Shown here piece by piece: positions 13,020 through 20,559 of a DNA stretch of 64,000 nucleotides. This stretch comes from Branchinecta lynchi (lineage: Eukaryota; Arthropoda; Branchiopoda; Anostraca; Branchinectidae). The stretch's first letter is position 1, and every line of letters starts with the position of its first letter. The stretch spans positions 62,001-126,000 of the forward strand of contig JAKZAP010000104.1 of the NCBI GenBank assembly GCA_023053575.1, given 5' to 3'. The notes beneath the pieces were generated by a model. That model was given only the letters and a program-made list of their open reading frames with translations, had not been told where the DNA came from and made no database searches. The position numbers and the translations under genes were made by a program.

Positions 13020-14548
13020 TGGGAAAACAAACCTTGTGAGAAAACAAACCTTGTGGGAAAACAAACCTTGCGGAAAAGCGAACCTTTTGGGAAAACCAAC
13101 ACAGTGGGAAAACAAACCTTGTGAAAAAACAATCCTTGTGGGAAAACAAACCTTGTGGGGAAACAAACCTTGTGGGGAAACAAACCTTTTGGGAAAACTA
13201 ACCTTGTGGGAAAACAAACCTTGCGGGAAAACTAACCTTGTGGGAAAACAAACCCTGCGGGAAAACCAACCTTGTGGAAAAAACAACCTTGTGGGGAAAC
13301 AAACCTTTCGGGAAAACCAACCTTGTTGGAAAACAAACCTTGTGGGAAAAGAAACCTTGTGGGAAAACAAACCTTGTGGGAAAACAAACCATGTGAGAAA
13401 ACAAAACTTGTGGGAAAACCAACCTTGCGGGAAAGCGAACCTTTTGGGAAAACCAACACAGTGGGAAAACAAACCTTGTGGGAAAACCAACCTTGCGGGA
13501 AAACCAACCTTGGGGGAAAACAAAGCTTGTGGGAAAACAAACCTTGTGGGAAAACCAACCTAGTGGGAAAAACAACCTAGTGGGAAAACAAACCTTGTGA
13601 GAAAACAAACCTTGTGGGAAAACCAACCTTATGGTGAAAGCAACCCTGCGGGAAAACCAACCTTGTGGGAAAACCAACCTTGTGGGAAAGCGAACCTTTT
13701 GGGAAAACCAACACAGTGGGAAAACCAACCTTGCGGGAAAACCAACCTTGGGGGAAAACAAACCTTGTGGGAAAACAAACCTTGTGGGGAAACAAACCTA
13801 GTGGGAAAACAAACCTTGTGAGAAAACAATCCTTGTGGGAAAACAAACCTTGTGGGGAAACAAACCTTGCGGGAAAACTAACCTTGTGGGAAAACAAATC
13901 CTGCGGGAAAACCAACCTTGTGGGAAAACCAACCTTGTGGGGAAACAAACCTTTCGGGAAAACCCACCTTGTGAAACAAACCTTGTGGGAAAACAAATCT
14001 TGTGGGAAAACAAACCTTGTGGGAAAACAAACCTTGTGGGAAAACCAACCTAGTGGGAAAACAAACCTTGTGAGAAAACAAACCTTGTGGGAAAACCAAC
14101 CTTATGGGGAAACAAACCCTGCGGGAAAACCAACCTTGTGGGAAAACAAACCTTGTGGGGAAACAAACCTTTCGGGAAAACCAACCTTGTGGGAAAACAA
14201 GCCTTGTGGGAAAACAAACCTTGAGGGGAAACAAACCTTGTGGGAAAACCAACCTTGCGGGAAAACCAACCTTGGGGGAAAACAAAGCTTGTGGGAAAAC
14301 AAACCTTGTGGGAAAACCAACCTAGTGGGAAAAACAACCTAGTGGGAAAACAAACCTTGTGAGAAAACAAACCTTGTGGGAAAACCAACCTTATGGTGAA
14401 AGCAACCCTGCGGGAAAACCAACCTTGTGGGAAAACCAACCTTGTGGGAAAGCGAACCTTTTGGGAAAACCAACACAGTGGGAAAACCAACCTTGCGGGA
14501 AAACCAACCTTGGGGGAAAACAAACCTTGTGGGAAAACAAACCTTGTG
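13020..14548 (+). repeat. Higher-order repeat, period 762 bp, containing the paralogous empty site of the Maverick
   Basis: The variant order around 13597-13790 recurs at 14359-14548 with an offset of 762 bp. The earlier copy continues through CTTGTG at 13781-13786 into the same sequence that lies to the right of the Maverick at 28998 onward. The left copy therefore preserves the uninterrupted insertion site. Confidence 0.75.
14543..14548. repeat. Target site duplication, left copy (CTTGTG)
   Basis: CTTGTG immediately precedes the AG terminus and is repeated at 28998-29003 immediately after the CT terminus. The satellite itself contains CTTGTG in every unit, so the match alone is weak, but its placement flush with both TIR ends and its 6-bp length fit Polinton integration. 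Confidence 0.85.
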
Positions 14549-15135
14549 AGTAGTTATATAAAGGGGGTTCTAGCTCACCATCCCCCCAATTTCAAAACCC
14601 CATTTTAACATCAATTTCTTAAATTTTAACATCCTTTTTACCAAATTATCCCCCTTTTTAAGAACATTTTTATTTTCTTACTTCCAAAATAAAGGATACA
14701 AGAAATGAGAATATTACCCTTTACTACATATAAAATACTACAATATACTACTACTTCTTTTTTTTTACATTTTTCATTTTTTTATTCAAATATTACTGAG
14801 TAAACAGTTCTAAATCCACATATGTTTCTTTGTTCTTGTTTTCGCGTACAATCGGTTGCAAAACTAGATTTTTCTTTAAAAGTAATTCGTTAGCAATGGC
14901 ATTATATTTCTGTGTTATAAACAAATCACAGGGTTTGTCATTATGATTAATAACTACAACCAACTTATCACCATATTTTGTCTTAGCAATTCTCATTTTA
15001 ACAATAGTATATTTCAATCCAAGAACTAGTTCTTCTTTCCTGATTGTCTCATTGTATTTATTCATTCTGATTGTATTCAAGACTTCCTTTGCGGACTCCA
15101 TTTATTAGGGGATGATTTTATTAAATAAAAATCCA
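14549..15135. repeat. Maverick left terminal inverted repeat (587 bp)
   Basis: Inverted copy of 28411-28997. Every stretch I compared was identical and gapless, and position x pairs with 43546 minus x throughout. The repeat contains a terminal TATATAAAG box 8 bp from the end, an AT-rich non-coding part (14549-14792) with poly-T runs, and a complete 102-codon gene. The TIR stops 3 bp short of the stop codon of the major capsid gene. Confidence 0.95.
14793..15101 (-). CDS. Small TIR-encoded protein, left copy (102 aa)
   Basis: A 102-residue, lysine-rich protein of unknown function. It has no signal peptide, membrane segment or zinc motif. The middle (about residues 24-70, LGLKYTIVKM...TKYGDKLVVVI) alternates as expected of a small beta-barrel and recalls short OB-like proteins seen in Polintons; that resemblance is from memory and is only a suggestion. 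The start is preceded by CTAATAAATGG, the context shared by the core genes. The whole gene lies within the TIR, so an identical copy exists at the other end, pointing outward. It follows the major capsid gene by 37 bp and may be the last gene of the leftward series. Confidence 0.8.
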   Translation of the reverse strand: MESAKEVLNTIRMNKYNETIRKEELVLGLKYTIVKMRIAKTKYGDKLVVVINHNDKPCDLFITQKYNAIANELLLKKNLVLQPIVRENKNKETYVDLELFTQ

Positions 15136-15138
15136 GAC

Positions 15139-16512
15139 TCACAAACTCACATACATATTTTTGTTAATAATACCTAATGTAGCTTTTCTTTCATAATATA
15201 TAACACAGTAAACATTATATGGTACGGGTTGATTATCTTTCAACGTTAAACTTATTTCAATATCAGCAGTTGTTCCATTATAAATATTTGACTCGTGTTT
15301 GGAAACATCGAAACAGAATAGTGGATATACTTCTTTAAATTCTTCTATACTAACAACACTACCAGTATCAAATGCTAATTGTTTATAACCCAAATGTATG
15401 AACCTATTGTAAAGATTTGAGTATTTACATTTGTCATCGCTAAAATCACATTTAAGTGGTTCTTCGGGATATTTATCCCCATTAATTCTAAGTTCTATGT
15501 CTGTTAAATTCATATGATCAAACACCATATTATTCATTAATTGATTGTTATGCTTTTCATTTTTCTGTAGCATCACAACTACTTTTGTTGGATTGTTTCT
15601 CTCAGATATAACTTTCCAAGTGTGTTCCTTATTTTGACTAACATCGCTTTTATAAGTATTACATGCTTCCCACATCAGATTATGCTTTTTATCCTTAGCA
15701 AGACCCTTTTCTAATTCACTCATCATTTCGATACTAGGAGCTACAATAGGGATCTTCCAGGATAAATACTCGATTACTACTTTGAAATTAGTATTTCCAT
15801 TTCTTATAATCATGTTGTTATCATCATTTCTTCTTAGAAATAATTTATGCGATGCACCTCTGAAGAATCGTTTGTTTCCTTTCAGAAATCCAAACAATTC
15901 TGATAATGGTAAATACATATTTACTAATTTACTGCTCTTTGTTCTGTTATATCTTTTTTCAAATCCTTTATTATAATTATTATTATTTCTCAAACTGACT
16001 GTTCCACCCCCTGCTGCAGCCCCTGCAGCCCCTGCTACTACTGGAGTTGCAGTAAACGAAGCAATAACAGGATTAATTTCTTTTCCTTGATTATAATCCT
16101 TATACCAGAAATGATTTCTTGCTGCACTTCTAGAATAATCATCAGAGTATTCAATCAACTTTGTAACGGTAGTTGTAATACCAACATGATTAATTTTTTC
16201 AACCGATTCATCGTTTATTACATATTCAGCGGTACTGAATAAATTAAATCCATTGTTCGTCAAAGTAGCAATATCGGTTGCAGCTATATTATCTCCATTT
16301 TCTTTCACTATTCTTACACTAACATCAAGATAACTTTCACTTGGATAAAACCAGGAATCTAATTTCTTCGTTACGAATTCAAACTCTGATTTATTAGATA
16401 CATTCACATCTGTTTCTCGAATTTCTTTAAATTCGTATCTTACCACTGTATCATCAACAAGCGGTTCATCAAAAATGTTCCATTGCGGACTGATAACTTT
16501 ATTTACTGCCAT
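15139..16512 (-). CDS. MCP: Major capsid protein, double jelly-roll fold (Polinton MCP, 457 aa)
   Basis: Predicted to form the hexon-like capsomers of an icosahedral shell. I base the call on the Polinton MCP signature in the centre (about residues 185-235): a KGF-x-KR stretch, then LPLSELFGFLKGN, then a GASHKLFLRRNDDNNMI-type segment. It also has the usual length of 400-500 residues, a lack of enzymatic motifs and the neighbouring penton gene. An alanine/glycine-rich loop (VAGAAGAAAGGG) near residue 160 may be a surface loop. The start is preceded by TATATAAATGG. It is the last long gene of the leftward series and its stop lies 3 bp inside the TIR boundary. The fold is inferred from family knowledge and not visible directly. 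Confidence 0.85.
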   Translation of the reverse strand: MAVNKVISPQWNIFDEPLVDDTVVRYEFKEIRETDVNVSNKSEFEFVTKKLDSWFYPSESYLDVSVRIVKENGDNIAATDIATLTNNGFNLFSTAEYVINDESVEKINHVGITTTVTKLIEYSDDYSRSAARNHFWYKDYNQGKEINPVIASFTATPVVAGAAGAAAGGGTVSLRNNNNYNKGFEKRYNRTKSSKLVNMYLPLSELFGFLKGNKRFFRGASHKLFLRRNDDNNMIIRNGNTNFKVVIEYLSWKIPIVAPSIEMMSELEKGLAKDKKHNLMWEACNTYKSDVSQNKEHTWKVISERNNPTKVVVMLQKNEKHNNQLMNNMVFDHMNLTDIELRINGDKYPEEPLKCDFSDDKCKYSNLYNRFIHLGYKQLAFDTGSVVSIEEFKEVYPLFCFDVSKHESNIYNGTTADIEISLTLKDNQPVPYNVYCVIYYERKATLGIINKNMYVSL

Positions 16513-16542
16513 TTATATAAGAAAGAAATTATTAAATAAAAC

Positions 16543-16899
16543 TTATTTCAGAATCTTTAATCCATTTCCAGTCATTAACGTTTTGATCAAGTCCTGACTT
16601 CTTTGATTTAAAATCCTTTTATTTGTACCGATAAGATCCTTCATCGATTTTTTGTTTCCAATTACATCAATGAGTTCTTTCTTGTTTACATCGATCAGAT
16701 CTTTCCCATATTCTATTGCTCTGTTTTTCAACAACTCAAATCTCGGTTTAATAATATTATTATACATTGACATAGCCCCATCTTTTATTTGTTTTGCTGA
16801 CGTTTGAAATAACTGGGAATTAACAATGTTTTTGAATACACTACCGATTCCACTTCCATACTGCTTTTTATAAAGTAATCGCTTATTATTAATCAACAT
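16543..16899 (-). CDS. Small basic protein, probable minor virion component (118 aa)
   Basis: A lysine-rich protein lying between the two capsid genes. It opens with KKQYGSGIGSVFKNI, then an amphipathic helix-rich middle, and ends MTGNGLKILK. MTGNG fits the adenain cleavage pattern (M/I/L)xGx-G, so the product may be a protease substrate that trims to its mature form, as adenovirus pVI does; this is inference. The start context is CTATAAATG. Spacing is 32 bp from the penton gene and 30 bp from the capsid gene. I do not recognise a named family. Confidence 0.6.
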   Translation of the reverse strand: MLINNKRLLYKKQYGSGIGSVFKNIVNSQLFQTSAKQIKDGAMSMYNNIIKPRFELLKNRAIEYGKDLIDVNKKELIDVIGNKKSMKDLIGTNKRILNQRSQDLIKTLMTGNGLKILK

Positions 16900-16931
16900 T
16901 TATAGGTAAATAATTTTATTTCACTAATCCT

Positions 16932-17654
16932 TTAAGCTTTTCTTAAATGCAGTACGTATCCAACGTTATCACCATTCAAATCGATAGGTCTTCCCAACTG
17001 ATCAGTAATTGTCATTCTCAAGGAGTAAATAAAGTCTTTTGTATTAATAGGAAGGTAGATTAATTGTCTAGGATTCTCAACAATTTGACAACCCGGTTCT
17101 GTATTCGGAACAAATGTCCAAATGACATCTGATTTACTTTTGTTTACGATAGAACTGTTTACAAGAGAGCAGTGAATTTGAATTTTATCAACGCTTCTTG
17201 TTATATTCGGAAGCTTTGTACCTTCATTGATTTTCTTAGATATCTCACTATCCTTCTCAAATCCTAAAATCTGACACAAGTCACTATTAAATCTAAACAC
17301 ATATTTTTCTTGTAATAGTATGACAAATCTCATAGATGCTGGATTGGATGAAATTACAATAGGACATTTATCTTTTGGGGTATCAAAATACTGACACAAA
17401 AAATAATTCAAACAATCATCGTTATACATCCCATTAGGAATAGTAACATTCATCCATTCTGTTGCATTATTATCTTCATCTTTCCTGTATTGAAATGTAT
17501 TATTTCCAAATTTATCACTTATATTATGCCATGAATACCACAAAGTACACTGATTCAAACCTATTTCATAATCCCAATTACGATTCAATTCGATTGGTTG
17601 ACTAAATGTTATATCAATGATACTTTCATTACCTTCAATGTTTAACAACACCAT
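16932..17654 (-). CDS. mCP: Minor capsid (penton-like, single jelly-roll) protein of Polintons (240 aa)
   Basis: Predicted to form the five-fold vertices of the virion. The C-terminal segment SLRMTITDQLGRPIDLNGDNVGYVLHLRK is the recognisable signature of the Polinton minor capsid protein. The N-terminus, with ITFSQPIELNRNWDYEIGL, suits a beta-sandwich protein. The length matches the family. The upstream gene stops with TAA, and the next codon-sized block forms TAATAAATG, so only 3 bp separate the two genes. It sits with the major capsid gene as expected for a capsid module. Confidence 0.85.
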   Translation of the reverse strand: MVLLNIEGNESIIDITFSQPIELNRNWDYEIGLNQCTLWYSWHNISDKFGNNTFQYRKDEDNNATEWMNVTIPNGMYNDDCLNYFLCQYFDTPKDKCPIVISSNPASMRFVILLQEKYVFRFNSDLCQILGFEKDSEISKKINEGTKLPNITRSVDKIQIHCSLVNSSIVNKSKSDVIWTFVPNTEPGCQIVENPRQLIYLPINTKDFIYSLRMTITDQLGRPIDLNGDNVGYVLHLRKA

Positions 17655-17657
17655 TTA

Positions 17658-18488
17658 TTAGAAATAATTTTTATATATTGAATTGTAATTTCTCTTCGTA
17701 AGAAATTTATTTCGCATTAACGAATCCAAAATATCAATAGCTTCATTTCTCACCTCATCAGATGTATTTCCGTTTACTCTGCTACCTATCAAAGTGTATA
17801 ATTTTGAAATCATTTCATCACAATTCATAAATATTCCAGTTCCTTGTTGTCTGATAAAGGGTATACTAGATTGAATTTTTTTTAATCTATCCTTATAGTC
17901 TTGTATAAATAAAATAATTTGATCATACTTATTCGAACTATAACTTTTACTTTTCAGACCACCATAACTTTGACTTATAGATGTTAAATAATTCAGAGCC
18001 CCATCTATTTCTTTATGATGCTCAAGGTAATAATGAGGCATTTTAAAATAATTATCGGTACCATTCCAGTCATCTTTATATTTTAAATTAATTTGATTTA
18101 ATAATTCCACATCAATATTTAAGTTTAGATTTACGTCATATGGTTGTTCTAGATTGGGTTCTATCGCATGAGTGGGAGCTCGACTCGATTCCTCTGAAGT
18201 AGTGGTCTGTAAAGCTGTTTTAAATGTATCACCTAATCTGATAAACCGTCTTCTTGAATTATTATCACCTTCAAGTAGTTTATTAATTATCGTTTCAGCG
18301 TTCTCTTGTAATTTTTTGATGGTATCTTTAGTGTTTTCTTTTTGTGCTATAATAACTGGAGCGTTTAATTCTGAAGCATATTCCCGAAATCCTGCCTTCT
18401 CCATCTCATTTTGTTGAACCTTGCTTCTCTGAATTTCTCTGTTCTTCACTATATCCGATAACATATCACTCAAGCGTCTTGAATCCAT
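17658..18488 (-). CDS. Uncharacterised protein, probable Polinton structural or assembly factor (276 aa)
   Basis: No catalytic motif, zinc site or signal peptide is visible. The first 95 residues are charged and helix-rich (LSDMLSDIVKNREIQRSK onward) and look able to form a coiled coil. The C-terminal half contains YYLEHHKEIDGALNYLTSI and a basic helical stretch. The position between integrase and minor capsid genes matches the place of uncharacterised conserved Polinton genes, which suggests a virion role. The start context is TATATAAATGG and the intergenic spacer to the integrase is 16 bp. A function cannot be assigned from sequence. Confidence 0.65.
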   Translation of the reverse strand: MDSRRLSDMLSDIVKNREIQRSKVQQNEMEKAGFREYASELNAPVIIAQKENTKDTIKKLQENAETIINKLLEGDNNSRRRFIRLGDTFKTALQTTTSEESSRAPTHAIEPNLEQPYDVNLNLNIDVELLNQINLKYKDDWNGTDNYFKMPHYYLEHHKEIDGALNYLTSISQSYGGLKSKSYSSNKYDQIILFIQDYKDRLKKIQSSIPFIRQQGTGIFMNCDEMISKLYTLIGSRVNGNTSDEVRNEAIDILDSLMRNKFLTKRNYNSIYKNYF

Positions 18489-18504
18489 TTATATACAAGT
18501 AATT

Positions 18505-19574
18505 TTATTTCATAATAAATTTTGAAAGTTCTTTTTCATAAAACCCTCCTTGAATTAATTCCCCACTTTTGTCAGATATTTCATAAGTAATGGGAATGGT
18601 AGGTCTGATGGTTGCTATCTGAAATACTTCATCCGTATAATTAGGTAAATATCCTTTATCGAAAATACTTTTTTCTTTTTTAATTCTGACTAAATCCCCT
18701 ACTTTGACGTTTCCTGTGATTTTGTAGTCATCTACTGGAGGAAACAGAGCACTAAAAACCTTTTTCTGATTAACCTTTTTACTAGCATCAACTGGTTTCA
18801 TTTGTATTGAACGGTGGTACGAGTTATTATAATTACTCACAAATAAAGGTAAAATATCAATCCAATTAGTAGTGTTATTGTGAGTGAAATATTTCCATAA
18901 CTTGTCTTTCAGCGTTCTATTGAATCGTTCTACAATTTGCGCTTTCAATTCGCTTTCAGATGCAAACCAGTGTATATCGTTATTTTTCAAAAAAGATTGA
19001 ACATTTCTCATCACAAATTCTTTACCTTTATCAGTTTGTAGTTTCTTAGGAATTCTTTCTTTAAATATAACACTGAATGCTTTTATTATTTCAGCACCCG
19101 TTTTGTCTTTCAGAGGGACACACCAAGCATATTTACTAAAGCAATCAATAACAGTTAAAATGTAATTTGTTTTATTATTTTCTTTTTTATATTTCTGCAT
19201 GTCAACTAAATCAGCTTGCCATTGCTCATCAACATAGTGAACATACACTCGCCTCCTTTCAAAGTTATGATAGGAAGGTTTGTGTAACGTATACACATTC
19301 TCATTTTGCAACACATTTTTTATTTTATCCTTGGAAACCTTAACACCATTTTCTTTTAATTTTCTGTAAATATCATCCACACCTGAATAATTAGAATAAT
19401 ACGTCTTTAAAATATCTGTTTCTGCGTTGAGGTTTTTTTTAAAAAGCGATTTTTCCTCGACCCGCAAATAACACAATTCCCTTTCAGCATTGGAACATTA
19501 TTTTTTTGTGACACTGCCTTAAACATTGATTCAGTGTCAGTGCTCTTTTTACATTTCATACAATAAATCTCCAT
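18505..19574 (-). CDS. INT: rve-family integrase, reached by a -1 frame change from an N-terminal zinc-finger ORF
   Basis: Retroviral-type DDE integrase that would join the TIR ends to target DNA. The catalytic ORF (18505-19497) shows WQADLVD, LQTDKGKEF and IVERFNRTLK. The active-site residues are D89, D149 and E183, counted from the TTG at 19476, with 33 residues between the last two. The C-terminal 70 residues form an SH3-like basic domain (VGDLVRIKKEK). This frame has no ATG before the one just after the first catalytic aspartate, so it cannot start independently. The only plausible start is the ATG at 19574, preceded by TTCTAATAAATGG, which encodes a CxxC...CxxC finger and enters the catalytic frame by a -1 shift at 19443-19437. 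An indel in the A8 run is the main alternative. Confidence 0.9.
19407..19574 (-). CDS. N-terminal zinc-ribbon-like ORF of the integrase (zero frame, 55 aa)
   Basis: The zero frame from ATG 19574 runs 55 codons to a TAA at 19407. It has four cysteines in two pairs, C5/C8 and C34/C37 (YCMKC and CVICG), with a KNNVPMLKG turn between. This resembles the short zinc-ribbon domain catalogued as DUF5679, from memory. It has the conserved TAATAAATG start context and lies 17 bp after the protease stop. It overlaps the integrase frame from 19497 to 19407. If frameshifting is real, this 55-residue peptide is the default product and the integrase the minor one. Confidence 0.7.
   Translation of the reverse strand: MEIYCMKCKKSTDTESMFKAVSQKNNVPMLKGNCVICGSRKNRFLKKTSTQKQIF
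19437..19443 (-). other. Candidate -1 ribosomal slippery heptamer T_TTA_AAA upstream of the integrase frame
   Basis: Within CGC-TTT-TTA-AAA-AAA-ACC of the zero frame, the heptamer T_TTA_AAA fits X_XXY_YYZ exactly. A one-base backward slip continues as AAA-AAC-CTC, which is the integrase frame. The run of eight A is also where a replication or sequencing indel would be most likely, so this is a candidate only. Confidence 0.55.
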
Positions 19575-19600
19575 TTATTAGAAAATAATTTTTATAAACG
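19572..19600 (-). promoter_or_regulatory. Representative shared start context (late-promoter-like) of Maverick core genes
   Basis: AAAAATTATTTTCTAATAAATGG precedes the integrase gene here in slightly longer form. Equivalent AT-rich blocks ending in TAAATG occur at the starts at 15101, 16512, 16899, 17654, 18488, 20529, 21294, 21988 and 26315 on the minus strand, and 26616 and 28445 on the plus strand. The common elements are an AAATTATT-like box about 15 bp upstream, often (T/C)CTA, then (T)AATAAATG. The pattern recalls TAAATG late promoters of large DNA viruses and also contains AATAAA, so it may double as a polyadenylation signal for the preceding gene. The accessory gene and protease lack it. 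Confidence 0.6.
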
Positions 19601-19993
19601 AAAAGCTACCAACTTCATTTTGCGCTTAATGTAGGAAATACAGTGAAGTCCACAGTTTACTTCGTCTATATTTTGGACAGCAAGATTTTCATAAGCTATT
19701 TTTTTCTTTGAAGTTTTTAGATATTTAACTATTTCTTTTCCTGGAGGAATACCGAAAGAATCGAAAAATTCGACATAGGGGGATTCAGGTAGATTACAAT
19801 AGGCAACCCAATGTGTTCCAGGCATTCCACGTTTGTCATAGTTGATTACACCACATTCCGAATCGTTTATATGTTTGGGTAGCGTATCTAAAGAGAACAC
19901 ACCTCTAAACTGTGGTATACTCCCTAATGCATCCATAATATCAAAATTGGTTAGAGGTCCTACTTTACTTTTGCTTCTTTTTTGATGTCCCCG
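19592..19993 (-). CDS. PRO: Adenain/Ulp1-type cysteine protease (virion maturation protease)
   Basis: The core from the internal ATG at 19936 has 114 residues with GTHWVAY (H42), FFDSFG (D59), VQNIDEVNCGLHC (Q88, C95), which are the His-Asp-Gln-Cys residues of the C5/C48 peptidase clan. It presumably processes capsid precursors. The region just upstream in frame encodes PLTNFDI directly before GSIPQFRGVF. That block is part of the usual Polinton protease N-terminus, so starting at 19936 would cut into the domain. No ATG exists upstream before the in-frame stop at 20006-20008, and the TAAATG context of the other core genes is absent. I therefore extend the coding region to 19993, where a -1 shift from the overlapping AT-hook gene would deliver ribosomes. 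Confidence 0.85.
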   Translation of the reverse strand, partial: RGHQKRSKSKVGPLTNFDIMDALGSIPQFRGVFSLDTLPKHINDSECGVINYDKRGMPGTHWVAYCNLPESPYVEFFDSFGIPPGKEIVKYLKTSKKKIAYENLAVQNIDEVNCGLHCISYIKRKMKLVAFRL

Positions 19994-20529
19994 TTTTTTG
20001 ACTTCCTAGGCCTTCCACGTACCCCATGACCGACAACTTTTTGTGTTCCAGGAAGTGTTAGCGCTCCACCTGTGTTGACATCATCGGTTTTTTCCTTCTT
20101 AGGTCTACCACGTACACCATTACCGGTAACTTTTTGTGTTCCAGGAAGTTTTAGCGCACCACCTGTGTTGGTCATTTTATCCATAATTTTCTTACCAGCG
20201 AATGTACCCAAAGCAGCAGCACCACTTGTTAAAGCTGCCTTACCAAGGGTAATTGCTAGCGGTATTAAAAATGGAAGTAATCCACCTTTTTGAATCGCTT
20301 CTCTCATCTGCTTGTATGATACATCAATATCACAACCCTTATTATTCATTTTACATGTTTCAATTTTATCAATTTGTCGTTTACTTAAAAGTAACTTGAC
20401 TGGTTCCCGTTCATTTTGTCTACTATGACTAACACGTATCTGACATTTTTGTTTAGCATCAAAACATTTCTTCAGCTTTCCTTTCTGAAGCTTTGACAAA
20501 TAAACTGTATACTCCATTGTTTCAACCAT
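19960..20529 (-). CDS. AT-hook protein with hydrophobic segment, probable virion core/DNA-packaging component (189 aa)
   Basis: The N-terminal 80 residues are basic with several cysteines. Then QKGG is followed by a hydrophobic Ala/Gly/Leu segment at about 83-113 that could cross or insert in a membrane. Two 25-residue direct repeats follow (121-145 and 152-176), each with NTGGAL-x-LPGTQKV and ending in VRGRP(K/R)K, an AT-hook core that binds the minor groove of AT-rich DNA, fitting this AT-rich element. The role is probably a core or membrane-active virion protein; this is inference. The start is preceded by CCCTAATAAATGG. The 3' end overlaps the protease frame in -1 phase. Confidence 0.7.
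   Translation of the reverse strand: MVETMEYTVYLSKLQKGKLKKCFDAKQKCQIRVSHSRQNEREPVKLLLSKRQIDKIETCKMNNKGCDIDVSYKQMREAIQKGGLLPFLIPLAITLGKAALTSGAAALGTFAGKKIMDKMTNTGGALKLPGTQKVTGNGVRGRPKKEKTDDVNTGGALTLPGTQKVVGHGVRGRPRKSKNGDIKKEAKVK
19993..19999 (-). other. Candidate -1 ribosomal slippery heptamer A_AAA_AAC linking the AT-hook gene to the protease
   Basis: The AT-hook gene reads TCA-AAA-AAC-GGG here (codon 179 of 189). The heptamer A_AAA_AAC is a canonical -1 site. Slipping places ribosomes in the protease frame at CGG-GGA, 19 codons before the internal ATG. The protease frame is open only from 20005 and the upstream gene ends at 19960, so the heptamer falls inside a 45-bp overlap window. That coincidence supports function, but no stimulatory structure has been tested. 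Confidence 0.55.
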
Positions 20530-20559
20530 TTATTAGGGAATTAATTTATCATATAAATT

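Larger units (their letters stand above)
1..14548 (+). repeat. 17-bp minisatellite array, left block
   Basis: Uninterrupted tandem repeat of a 17-bp unit, consensus AACCTTGTGGGAAAACA. Recurrent variants are TGCGGG, TGTGGGG, TGTGAG, TATGGG, CTAGTGGG, and a marker pair with GAAAGCGAACCTTTTGGG followed by CAACACAGTGGG. A 14-bp short unit (CTTGTGAAACAAAC context) shifts the phase in places, for example near 1268, 6210 and 11373. Seventeen is not a multiple of three and the unit lacks stops in all frames, so long spurious ORFs occur on both strands. No gene is seen in this block. Confidence 0.98.

Noticed and set aside
11538..13523. A 661-codon ORF, and similar very long ORFs at 42963-45188 and 58795-60909, encoding periodic Phe/Pro-rich peptides
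   Set aside because: They follow from a 17-bp unit without stops in any frame. They have no promoter, no start context and no non-repetitive domain, and equivalent ORFs exist on both strands and in all phases.
1..14548. A CRISPR-like interpretation of the regularly spaced repeats
   Set aside because: The repeat is a direct head-to-tail minisatellite with no unique spacers, and the context is eukaryotic.
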